This document shows, in pieces, positions 26,467-34,586 of a stretch of DNA of 64,000 bases; the stretch's first letter is position 1; every line of letters begins with the position of its first letter. Origin of the DNA: Intrasporangiaceae bacterium URHB0013 (GTDB taxonomy: Bacteria; Actinomycetota; Actinomycetes; Actinomycetales; Dermatophilaceae). The stretch covers positions 124,001 to 188,000 of the forward strand of contig JIBA01000013.1 of NCBI GenBank assembly GCA_000620545.1, in the 5' to 3' direction. Under the pieces are notes generated by a model. That model saw only the letters and a list, made by a program, of their open reading frames with translations. It ran no database searches and was not told the DNA's origin. Position numbers and translations under genes: made by a program.

Positions 26467-27054
26467 TCAGTCTCGCGTCCTCGGGGTCACCGTGCGCACC
26501 ATCACGCAGTTGCCCTGGCCCTTGGGCCGGTCGTAGGTGAAGCCCTCGCGCTCGTACATCGTGCGAGTGCCGTTGTAAAGGAAGGACGAGTTCTTCTTCC
26601 GGACCCCGCCGGTGTCGTGGGGGTAGCCCTCCACCACGCCTCCTCCGGCCTCGGCGATGAGCTCGACGGCTCCGCGCAGGGCGATCGCCGCCAGGCCCTG
26701 ACCGCGGACGCCGCGCTCGACGAGGATGCACGTGACCCGGTAGTCGGGAAGTCGTCCGGTGGTGGCGAGGTACTCCTTGCGGTGCTGGATGTTGGGCAGC
26801 TCCTCGGGTGACCCGTACTCCGCCCAGGCGACGGCGCGGTCGCCGTCGTAGACCAGCGCGGCGTGCGCGATCCCGTCGGCCACCAGACGCTGTTTGAGCG
26901 CCCGGTTCCCCTCGGCACTCTGGCCCCGCTCCGCGCAGTCGGGATGGAAATGCGTGCACCAGCAGCTGGCGAACATGCCCTTGTTCCGCTCGACGAGAGC
27001 GGCGAAATCGTCGAACGTCTCCGGCGTGAGCGCCTTGATCGTGAAGTCGGACAT
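26467..27054 (-). CDS. GNAT-family N-acetyltransferase
   Basis: Cytoplasmic acyltransferase of 195 aa. The acetyl-CoA motif region is CILVERGVRGQGLAAIALRG, followed by an ordered C-terminal half with YNGTRTMYEREGFTY. The N terminus has the FASCWCTHFHPDC pattern seen in a subset of uncharacterised GNATs. The substrate is unknown. It is monocistronic and no ribosome site is strong. Confidence 0.9.
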   Translation of the reverse strand: MSDFTIKALTPETFDDFAALVERNKGMFASCWCTHFHPDCAERGQSAEGNRALKQRLVADGIAHAALVYDGDRAVAWAEYGSPEELPNIQHRKEYLATTGRLPDYRVTCILVERGVRGQGLAAIALRGAVELIAEAGGGVVEGYPHDTGGVRKKNSSFLYNGTRTMYEREGFTYDRPKGQGNCVMVRTVTPRTRD

Positions 27055-27309
27055 GCCGGCAACGTACTCCCGATCACGGACGATCGGCGTCCTGTAGCTG
27101 GCGCGAGTCAGGGCTGCGCCTGCGATCCAAAGCCCCGCACCGATCGCGGTGGGGGCATGCGTGCGCTCAGCGCGCTAGTGATCGACGGTTGGGGGTGTGT
27201 GTCGGCGACGTGTATCGGCTCCAGGGGCCCGCGTTGTAGGTAGGGGCCCGCGCGAGGTGTGGGAGTTTTCCCGATGTGAGCGGGGGCGGGCACAGCGAAC
27301 TCTGGAGGT

Positions 27310-27327
27310 GGTGGCACTGAGGCCACC
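27310..27327 (+). promoter_or_regulatory. Leader hairpin with A1/G4 hexaloop
   Basis: A 6-bp stem GGTGGC/GCCACC closes a six-nucleotide loop ACTGAG, 23 nt before the ATG of the small secreted protein. The loop has A at position 1 and G at position 4, the pattern recognised by ANTAR proteins, but only one hairpin is seen where ANTAR targets normally have two. Confidence 0.3.
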
Positions 27328-27350
27328 GCACCAGATCAAGGAGAACGTTC

Positions 27351-27581
27351 ATGACCGCTCGCCTGACCGCCGCGGGCCTGCTCGTGGCCGCCATGCTCAC
27401 CGTCGCCCCGGCCGCACATGGATCGCCGATCCGTGAGGACCCGGGGACCGGCACCGCCTGGGACACCAGGGTCGCGTCGCTCCTGCAGGAGCTCCGCACC
27501 GACTATGCCGCCACCCATCGGAGTGGAGCGCACAACGAGATCGTCCTTGTGCTCAACGCCCCCGCTGCCGCGTTCCTCTGA
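27351..27581 (+). CDS. Small secreted protein
   Basis: Protein of 76 aa with a clear Sec signal peptide: basic start MTAR, hydrophobic core LTAAGLLVAAMLTVAPAA, cleavage near AHG-SP. The mature part is about 52 residues with no cysteines and ends in VLVLNAPAAAFL. No family is recognised. AAGGAG lies 8 nt before the ATG and a hairpin lies in the leader. The downstream terminator-like hairpin separates it from the MalT-like regulator. Confidence 0.7.
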   Translation: MTARLTAAGLLVAAMLTVAPAAHGSPIREDPGTGTAWDTRVASLLQELRTDYAATHRSGAHNEIVLVLNAPAAAFL

Positions 27582-27590
27582 ACGCCCTGG

Positions 27591-27619
27591 CCCCTCCCGC
27601 CTACCCTTGGCAGGAGGGG
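27591..27619 (+). terminator. Terminator-like hairpin
   Basis: An 11-bp stem (CCCCTCCCGCC / GGCAGGAGGGG, one mismatch) with a 7-nt loop starts 10 nt after the small secreted protein stop. There is no U tract, as is common for actinobacterial terminators. It could also affect the downstream regulator message. Confidence 0.5.
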
Positions 27620-27651
27620 TGTACGGCCTCAGGACCGTCGGAGAGTGACCA

Positions 27652-30507
27652 GTGGCGCGAGCGTTCGACCTCCAGGAGCCCATCGGCAGGGACCAGGAGC
27701 TTGCCGAGACCGACGGGCTGCTCCTCGACGTGGCGGGCAGCGCCGACTCTCCGAATAGGCACGCCAGGGCTCTGCTGCTCGGCGGAGACGCCGGCATAGG
27801 CAAGACCACCCTCGTGCATGCGGTGGGCTCACGTGCATCGGCTGTGGGGCTGGGCTTCGGCGTGGGTCACTGTCTCGACCTGGCGACCGGCCCGCCGTTC
27901 GGGCCCGTGCTCGAAGCGCTTCGTGCACTGGTGCGCTCCGGCGACGCGGGCCGAAGCGACAAACCGGCATCGGCGGCTTGGCTCGCGGACGCCGACCCGG
28001 GAGCCGCCCGTTCACTGGAGGAGCTCCTGGCGGCCACGGAGTCGCTGGCCGAGGCTGCTCCTTTCGTGCTCGTCCTCGAGGACGTGCACTGGGCCGACAC
28101 GTCGGTGCGCAGCTGGGCGATCGCTCTGGTTCGGACCTGCCGCGCGCCGCTGCTGCTGGGACTGACCTTCCGTTCAGAGGAGCTGGGTCGCGACCACCCG
28201 CTCCGGCCGGTCCTCGTGGACCTGGCTCGGACCCCAGGGACGCTGCGCCTCGAACTGCACGGACTCGGTGCCGGTCCAGTCACCGAGCTCGCTCGCCGGC
28301 GCACCGGCCGTTACCTGGAGCGAGGGGTCATCGAGTCGCTGCTCACGCGGACCGACGGCAACCCGCTCTTCGTGGAAGAGCTGCTCGAAGCGGAGGGCAG
28401 CATTCCGGTGCTCTTGCACGACCTGCTGGTGCGGCACGTCGACCGACTCCCGATCGTGCCAAGGCGTCTGGCCCACCTTGCGTCTGCCGGCGGCACCGTT
28501 GTCGACGTCGACCTGCTGCAGGACGCCAGCGAGCTGAGCCCCGACGTGTACACGGCGGCGCTGCAGGCACTGCTGGACGCGAACGTTCTCGTACGCAGGG
28601 GCGATGTCTTCTCCTTCCGTCACGCGCTGCTCCGAGAGGCGGTCGACGCTGACCTGCTGCCTTCGCAGCGCGCACAACTGCACGCGGCCTACGCCCGCGC
28701 TCTTCGCCCCCGCGTCGAGGCAGGTGACTCGGCACAGCGGCTGCAGTACGGCGCCGGCCTCGCGCTTCACGCGTATGCCGCCCACGACCTGACTCTGGCC
28801 TTCGACGCCTCGGTGTGGGCGGGACTGGCGGGGAAGCAGTACGGGGCGGCGGCCGCGGCCGACCACTTCGAACGAGCGTTGGAGCTGTGGGACCGGGTGC
28901 CCGACCCCGGCGGCCGCTCCGGGCTGGCCCGCACGGACCTGCCAACGTTGGCCGCGAGGGTGCTCTATGACGACGACCCCGACCGGGTGCACGCCCTGCT
29001 GCGCCAGGCGGTGACCCTACTCAGGCCGGGGAGCGACCCCCTGGCGGCTTGTCGGGTGTACACCGCGATCGTCAGCGAGTACAGCCAGGTATCGGGGGTC
29101 CTCTCCCAGGACGAGGCGCTGGACAAGGCACTGAACCTGGCCGGGAACACACCCAGCCGGGAACTCGCAGAGGCTCTGGTGGCAGGCTGTTTCCACCAGG
29201 CACACAAGAACGTCGGTCCAGAACTTGGCCTCGCGCAGAGGTGCTTGGAGGTCGCTCTGTCGGTGGGAGCGGGCGACGTGGTCCCGGATGCTCGGTGGGC
29301 GGTGTTCAACGCGCTGTGGCGGCTCGGTCGGTGCGAGGAGGGCCTCGAGGTGTACCGATTGGCGCTGCGAGACGCTGAACAGGCCGACCAGACGGGTGCG
29401 GCACTGAACATCGCGGCCGAGATCGCCTTCTATCTGCTGTTGCTCGGGCGAATCGACGAAGGACTGGCACTCGCGCGACGCACCAGGGCGTCCGCCGAGC
29501 AAGCTGGCCTGCCCCGGTTCGTGGCGTTCGCCGCCGAGCAGGAGGCGGAGTGGCTGATCCGAGACGGCCAGCTGGCGGCGGCCGAGAAGCTCTTCAAGGA
29601 GGCATGCCTGCCGGGAGGGTCGGCGTTTCGGCAGGACTGGTTGCGCGCCTGGCTGATGCTCGCGCACGGTGAGGGCGCGGCCGCCCTGGCCCTCGAGCGG
29701 GAAGCGGCCGCTGCCCACCTCGAGGACCGGCTGACCCTTGACCACACGCCACGACTCATCGAGGCCTGCGAGCAGGTGGGCGACCTTGTCGGCATGCTCT
29801 CGACCACGACGAAGATGGTCCTCGAGCTCGCCGTCAATGATTCCCCCCTCGTTCAAGCCCAGCTCGCCAGCTACGGACTGCGAGCGCTGATACTGGCCGG
29901 GGGAGCCCGGCTCCCTGCATCGGCGGAGCTCGTGCAGGCGAGCCATGCAGCTCTCGCCTCCGCTCGAGCGCAGGAGTCGTCGCAATGGGAAGCGAGCTGG
30001 TATGGCATGCATTTGAGCTTCGCCGTGGCCCACAATGCCACGCTCGACGAGCGACCTGCGGTCGAGGAATGGCGGCGTGCAAGCGACCTGGCCCTGCGAC
30101 ACGGCCGGTACACGGCGCTTCGTCCGCGACTCGAGCTGGCACGAGCCCTGCTCGACCACGGCCCCCGCGCGGAGGGCAAGGAGCTCCTCATCGCGACCTG
30201 GCACGATGCCCGCACCATCGGAGCTGGCTGGATCGAGCGGCAGGCCGCGCTGGTCGCCCGTCGGTTGCGAGTGGCGCTGCCGCTCCACAGCGGCGGGCCA
30301 GGCCCACTCAACCGGCTCACGCCTCGAGAACGCGAAGTCCTCGAACTCGTCGCGACGGGGGCGACCGACCGTGCCATCGCAGCAGCTCTCTTCATCAGCG
30401 AGAAGACCGCCAGCGCACACGTCGGACGGGTCCTCACCAAGCTCGGCGTTGCCAACCGTGGACAGGCGGCCGCCGTCGCCCGTTCCGCAAACCAGCCCTC
30501 GACGTAA
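27652..30507 (+). CDS. MalT/LAL-type LuxR regulator with ATPase domain
   Basis: Large regulator of 951 aa. The N-terminal AAA/NB-ARC-like ATPase has Walker A LLGGDAGIGKTT (about 42-53) and Walker B FVLVLEDVHWADTS (about 136-149). The middle is a helical, TPR-like repeat region of several hundred residues. The C terminus has a LuxR HTH (LTPREREVLELVATGATDRA). LAL regulators sense a ligand or protein partner and activate transcription. The GTG at 27652 has a GGAGAG box 7 nt upstream. The target genes are not evident. Confidence 0.9.
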   Translation: MARAFDLQEPIGRDQELAETDGLLLDVAGSADSPNRHARALLLGGDAGIGKTTLVHAVGSRASAVGLGFGVGHCLDLATGPPFGPVLEALRALVRSGDAGRSDKPASAAWLADADPGAARSLEELLAATESLAEAAPFVLVLEDVHWADTSVRSWAIALVRTCRAPLLLGLTFRSEELGRDHPLRPVLVDLARTPGTLRLELHGLGAGPVTELARRRTGRYLERGVIESLLTRTDGNPLFVEELLEAEGSIPVLLHDLLVRHVDRLPIVPRRLAHLASAGGTVVDVDLLQDASELSPDVYTAALQALLDANVLVRRGDVFSFRHALLREAVDADLLPSQRAQLHAAYARALRPRVEAGDSAQRLQYGAGLALHAYAAHDLTLAFDASVWAGLAGKQYGAAAAADHFERALELWDRVPDPGGRSGLARTDLPTLAARVLYDDDPDRVHALLRQAVTLLRPGSDPLAACRVYTAIVSEYSQVSGVLSQDEALDKALNLAGNTPSRELAEALVAGCFHQAHKNVGPELGLAQRCLEVALSVGAGDVVPDARWAVFNALWRLGRCEEGLEVYRLALRDAEQADQTGAALNIAAEIAFYLLLLGRIDEGLALARRTRASAEQAGLPRFVAFAAEQEAEWLIRDGQLAAAEKLFKEACLPGGSAFRQDWLRAWLMLAHGEGAAALALEREAAAAHLEDRLTLDHTPRLIEACEQVGDLVGMLSTTTKMVLELAVNDSPLVQAQLASYGLRALILAGGARLPASAELVQASHAALASARAQESSQWEASWYGMHLSFAVAHNATLDERPAVEEWRRASDLALRHGRYTALRPRLELARALLDHGPRAEGKELLIATWHDARTIGAGWIERQAALVARRLRVALPLHSGGPGPLNRLTPREREVLELVATGATDRAIAAALFISEKTASAHVGRVLTKLGVANRGQAAAVARSANQPST

Positions 30508-30519
30508 CTGGCGATCCAC

Positions 30520-31776
30520 CTACGTCTGAGGGAGCGTGACGATGTCGACCTCGTTGCCCTCCGGGTCGACGAGGGTTCGACGACTCGGGGCGGTCTCGGC
30601 GACGACCCGTCCTCCGGCAGCCACCGCCGCGTCGACGCGGGCTCGGGCATGGTCGTTCGGGACGAGGAGGTCGACGTGGACGCGGTTGCGATGCTGCCGC
30701 CGCTCTGGGTCCGACGCGTCCATCGCTTGGAAGAACACGACCGGATCGAGTCGGCGCGGATCGTAGATGTCGGTCACGAACGCGCGTGGGTCGTACGCGT
30801 ATCCGAGCACGGACGCCCAGAAGGCTCGCACCGCGGGAACGTCGACCGCGTCGATGCCGAGCTGGACAAAACGTGGACGCGTCAGATCAGCTGAAAGACC
30901 CAGCTCGCGCGCTGCGGCCTGGACCCGGGCGGCGAGGGAGACGAACCGGGTCGTGGCGGAGCCCTCCTCGTCCTCCCACTGGTCCTTGCCACTGTCGATG
31001 GTGACGCCATCGGGCCGCACGTCGACCATCAACGGCACTCCCGCGTCGTCAGCCAGGCCAGCGACCGTCGACACCAACGCACTCGCCCGCAGTGGGGAGT
31101 CGACGGGGTAGTACGCCATGGCGCCGAACAACACCTGCCAGTCCGCGGTCTCCGGCCCCTCCGAGAGCCTGTCACCGGGAACCACGTCGACCTCGTTCCC
31201 GTCGGCGTCGGCCAGCGCGAGCCCGTACGCGCCGAACGGCTCTTGTCCGACGGCGGCCCGGGCTGCCTCCACCGCGTCCGGCGGGCGAACGACGTCGACG
31301 TGGATCCGGTCGCGGTGCGGCCCGTGCCTGCTCCCGTGGAAGGACAGTGCGGGACTCCGTCGCGACGGGTCCGCGAGCCCGTGGACATCGATGGGCTCGT
31401 AGCCGAGCACGGTGCGCCAGAAGGACACCAGAGACGTCGGGTCCCCGGTGTCGAACACGAGCGCAACGGCCTGGAGAGCGGCCGGGACGGCGGCCATGCC
31501 CAGATCCCGGGCTGCGGCGGAGAGCGAACGTGCCAGCTCCACGTCGGCACGGGTGAGATCTCGCTCCGGGCCGATCCGCACGCGCACCCCTCCGGGGCGC
31601 AGGTCCGCGTGCGGCATACCGGTGGCGGCCGTCAGCTCGGCGATGCGGCGCACGAGTGCCGCACCCGCGGTCATCGACGGCGCGTCGAACCAGGCGCTCG
31701 CGCCGGTGTCCAGGACGCGCCAGACCCGGACGCCGTCCGCCATCTGGAACTCGGTCGCTGTGGCCCGATGCATCAC
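30520..31776 (-). CDS. Doubled PCD-like/VOC fusion protein
   Basis: Protein of 418 aa made of two copies of a two-domain unit. Residues 10-95 resemble pterin-4a-carbinolamine dehydratase (LVRRIAELTAATG, then DVELARSLSAAARDLG) but lack the catalytic HH. Residues 97-205 are a VOC/glyoxalase domain (FDTGDPTSLVSFWRTVLGYE, ADADGNEVDVV). Residues 210-300 and 302-418 repeat this, with a VOC domain ending in VDPEGNEVDIVTLPQT. The first half-site motif is MPHADL and the second is degenerate. Function is unknown. Convergent with the MalT-like gene, 12 nt apart. Confidence 0.85.
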   Translation of the reverse strand: MMHRATATEFQMADGVRVWRVLDTGASAWFDAPSMTAGAALVRRIAELTAATGMPHADLRPGGVRVRIGPERDLTRADVELARSLSAAARDLGMAAVPAALQAVALVFDTGDPTSLVSFWRTVLGYEPIDVHGLADPSRRSPALSFHGSRHGPHRDRIHVDVVRPPDAVEAARAAVGQEPFGAYGLALADADGNEVDVVPGDRLSEGPETADWQVLFGAMAYYPVDSPLRASALVSTVAGLADDAGVPLMVDVRPDGVTIDSGKDQWEDEEGSATTRFVSLAARVQAAARELGLSADLTRPRFVQLGIDAVDVPAVRAFWASVLGYAYDPRAFVTDIYDPRRLDPVVFFQAMDASDPERRQHRNRVHVDLLVPNDHARARVDAAVAAGGRVVAETAPSRRTLVDPEGNEVDIVTLPQT

Positions 31777-31831
31777 ATCCCCTTTCAGCGCCGGACGTCC
31801 GTCCCCTTCACGGCCCGATCGTAGGCGTCAC

Positions 31832-31852
31832 CCCGGACGATGTTCGTCCGGG
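31832..31852. other. 8-bp perfect hairpin
   Basis: CCCGGACG and CGTCCGGG flank a 5-nt loop. It lies 56 nt upstream of the PCD/VOC start and 180 nt downstream of cydB on the same strand, so it may be an operator or a late terminator. Confidence 0.35.
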
Positions 31853-32031
31853 ATGGTGCTCCATGGTTCGGTCATGCGGGCAACCGACTCGGCAGGATCC
31901 GACGCGCCCATCGCGGCGTGTCAGGCGGTTCCAACCGCGCCGAGCGTGTGAGGCACAGCACGATTCTGAGCCACCGTCTCCGGACGCAGGCACGTCACCC
32001 TCCGATGGTCGAGGCGCCTGTCCTCGGCCGT

Positions 32032-33069
32032 TCAGTCGTGCGTCGAGCGGATCGGAGTCGGCTCCGGCATGCCCTCCTCCGGCAGCAGGCTCTTCTGGTC
32101 CAGGACGTACAGCAGGGCAAAGGCGGGCACGATCAGCACCGCGGCCAAGCCGGTGGCGACGAACACGGCGCCCATCGTTCCCGTGGGTGCGGCGGCGTCG
32201 GCGACGGTCAGACTGGTGGGCAGCAGGTAGTCCCACTGCGCGACTCCCCAGGCCGCGACGACACTGACCACGGCGCCGACGGCGGCGAGCCGGGCCCCAC
32301 GGCGAGCGTGGCGGGCGAGCAGCACCAGCGCACCGAGCCCGAGTGCGGCAGAGAGGATCACGAAGACCAGACCCCGGGACTTGAGGCCGTCGAAGAGGTA
32401 GGTGGCGTCGTTGCTCAGGACGAAGATCCCGGCGAACGCGACGAGACCGGCGGCGACGGCCGCGGCGACGGCACGCCGCCGGAAGTAGGCGACCATCGTG
32501 TCATCGGAGAGCCGACCCGCGTCGGAGACGAGGAAGCAGGCGGCCAGGTAGGCCGACGTGCACAGGGCGAGCACACCGCATACGACCGACGTGGGGTTGA
32601 CCCAGCTGCTCCACGGGTCACCGGCCACTCCGCCTGCAGGGACGCGATCGGAGGCGACGCTGCCGACGACCGCACCGAGGCAGTACGGCACCAGAACCGA
32701 CCCGAGGGCGAACGCCGCACCGAAGTTGCGCTGGTCGCGGGTGCGGATGACCGCCTTGCGGAACGCGAAGCTGGCACCGCGCAGCACGATGCCCAGAGCG
32801 GCCAGGGTCAGGGGGACGAACAGGGTCAGGGTGATCGAGGCGTACGCCTGCGGGAAGCAGGTCCACAGCACGACGAAGACGAAGATCAGCCAGACGTGGT
32901 TCGCCTCCCACACCGGGGCGATGGAGTGGTCGATGACCTCACGGGGCCGCTGGCCGCGTCGTGCTCCGCCGGCGACGAGGTCCCAGAAGCCGGCTCCGAA
33001 GTCCGCTCCTCCGAAGACCGCGTAGACGGTGATGGCGGCGAACAGGATGACAGCGGCCGCGGTGCTCAT
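32032..33069 (-). CDS. cydB: Cytochrome bd oxidase subunit II
   Basis: Membrane subunit (345 aa) of cytochrome bd quinol oxidase. About eight or nine helices; the family start pattern FGGADFGAGFWDLVAGG and the block EVIDHSIAPVWEANHVWLIF with VVLWTCFPQAYA are diagnostic. It overlaps the cydA stop with ATGA. The companion cydDC exporter genes are not in the window. The oxidase has high oxygen affinity and would reduce oxygen from menaquinol under low oxygen or respiratory stress. Confidence 0.96.
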   Translation of the reverse strand: MSTAAAVILFAAITVYAVFGGADFGAGFWDLVAGGARRGQRPREVIDHSIAPVWEANHVWLIFVFVVLWTCFPQAYASITLTLFVPLTLAALGIVLRGASFAFRKAVIRTRDQRNFGAAFALGSVLVPYCLGAVVGSVASDRVPAGGVAGDPWSSWVNPTSVVCGVLALCTSAYLAACFLVSDAGRLSDDTMVAYFRRRAVAAAVAAGLVAFAGIFVLSNDATYLFDGLKSRGLVFVILSAALGLGALVLLARHARRGARLAAVGAVVSVVAAWGVAQWDYLLPTSLTVADAAAPTGTMGAVFVATGLAAVLIVPAFALLYVLDQKSLLPEEGMPEPTPIRSTHD

Positions 33070-34559
33070 CCGACCGGCTCCTCGCTCGGCCGGGCCGGCT
33101 CGTCACCCAGCAGTGCCCCCTCCTCGCCCGACAGGGACGGCTCCTCGCTGGGTCCGTAGGGAACCTCCTCGTCGCCGGCCCCGTCGCCGCGGCGGAACCG
33201 GCGGCTCATCATCCGGAGGACGAGGATCGTGGTGACGCCCAGGCCCAGGTACAGGATGGTGACGCCGACGAAGGTGACCCAGATGCCGGTGTTGGCCGTG
33301 GCGGCGTCGACCACCTTCATCTTCTCGTAGACGATCCACGGCTGCCGTCCGACCTCGCTCACCGTCCAGCCCGCCTCGAGGGTGATCACCGACAGCACGC
33401 CCGCCGAGGCGGCAGCCCGCAGGAACCACTTGCTCCGTGGCATGTCTCTTCGGAAGATCCAGCTCGCCCAGTACCACAGGGTCAGCAGGAACAGCAGGGT
33501 GCCGAGCCCCACCATGATGTCCCACGCCAGGTGGGTGACGTTCACCTCGGTGGTGGTCGGCCGGTCAGCGACGGGGATCGTGTTGAGGCCCTGGATGCTG
33601 GTTGCGGTGCCCGTGCCGGGGTCGGAGAGGATCGACGCGAGCCCGGGGATCTTGATCCCTCCGACCACCTGGTAGTCGGGGTTCAGGTGCCCGAAGAGCA
33701 CTTCGGGGACGTCGGTGCTCGTCTCGGGCACCAGCTCGATCGAGGCGAACTTGCCTGGCTGCTCGATGAACACCCATCGCGCCAAGGCGTCGCCGACCCC
33801 CATCTGCACCGGCGTCGCGATCGCGGCGACGGAGAAGGCGATCAGGAAGGCAACGCGGTGGTACCTGTCGCGGCGTCCGCGCAGCATGCCCGTCGCGTAC
33901 ACCGAGGCGACCAGGAAGCCGCCCACCAGGTATGCCGCCACCACCATGTGCGCGGCCATCAACGGCATCGCGCTGTTGAAGATGACTCCGATCGGGTCGA
34001 CGTCGACGACCTTCCCGGTGGAGTCCAGCGTGACCCCCTCAGGTGCGTTCATCCACGCGTTCGCCGCCACCACCGAGATGCTGCCGAACACCCCCGCGAC
34101 CGCGATCGGGATGCCGGTCCAGAAGTGGGTCCACGGCTTCAGCCGCCGCCAGCCGAAGATGTAGATCGAGATGAAGACCGCCTCGGTGAAGAAGAAGATC
34201 CCCTCGAAGGCGAAGGGCACGCCGAAGGCGGCGCCCCACTGGCCCATGAACTTCGGCCACAGCAAACCGAACTCGAACGACAGCACCGTGCCGGTGACCG
34301 CCCCGACGGCGAAGGTCACCGCCATGTACTTGGACCAGCGCTGGGCCAGCAGCATCGCGTCGGCGTCGCGATGCTTGATGCCCCGGTAGTTGGCGATCAG
34401 CGCCATCACCGACCAGGACACCCCCAGGGGCACGAGGATGATGTGGAACGCGAGGGTGAACGCCATCTGGGAACGGGCCCACGGCACCGGGTCCACGGCG
34501 AGGGCCACGTTGGCCACGCTGGCCACGCTGGCCACGCTGGCCACGGCGTCAGTCAGCAT
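33066..34559 (-). CDS. cydA: Cytochrome bd oxidase subunit I
   Basis: Membrane subunit (497 aa) carrying hemes b558, b595 and d. The conserved N-terminal helix FTLAFHIILVPLGVSW has the heme histidine at residue 39, and the helix VTGTVLSFEFGLLWPKFM supplies the conserved glutamate region. The quinol loop is short, as is usual for actinobacterial CydA. The first 25 residues are an extra extension with repeated VAS triplets encoded by a 9-bp tandem repeat. It lies 27 nt after the glutamate-synthase-like gene and overlaps cydB, giving an operon. Confidence 0.96.
   Translation of the reverse strand: MLTDAVASVASVASVANVALAVDPVPWARSQMAFTLAFHIILVPLGVSWSVMALIANYRGIKHRDADAMLLAQRWSKYMAVTFAVGAVTGTVLSFEFGLLWPKFMGQWGAAFGVPFAFEGIFFFTEAVFISIYIFGWRRLKPWTHFWTGIPIAVAGVFGSISVVAANAWMNAPEGVTLDSTGKVVDVDPIGVIFNSAMPLMAAHMVVAAYLVGGFLVASVYATGMLRGRRDRYHRVAFLIAFSVAAIATPVQMGVGDALARWVFIEQPGKFASIELVPETSTDVPEVLFGHLNPDYQVVGGIKIPGLASILSDPGTGTATSIQGLNTIPVADRPTTTEVNVTHLAWDIMVGLGTLLFLLTLWYWASWIFRRDMPRSKWFLRAAASAGVLSVITLEAGWTVSEVGRQPWIVYEKMKVVDAATANTGIWVTFVGVTILYLGLGVTTILVLRMMSRRFRRGDGAGDEEVPYGPSEEPSLSGEEGALLGDEPARPSEEPVG
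34511..34546 (-). repeat. Four 9-bp tandem repeats in the start of cydA
   Basis: The unit TGGCCACGC occurs at 34511, 34520 and 34529, with an imperfect fourth copy at 34538 and a diverged one before. It keeps the reading frame and encodes the Val-Ala-Ser repeats. Confidence 0.85.
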
Positions 34560-34586
34560 GGTCGTCCCCTGTCCCTTGCGGTCGCG

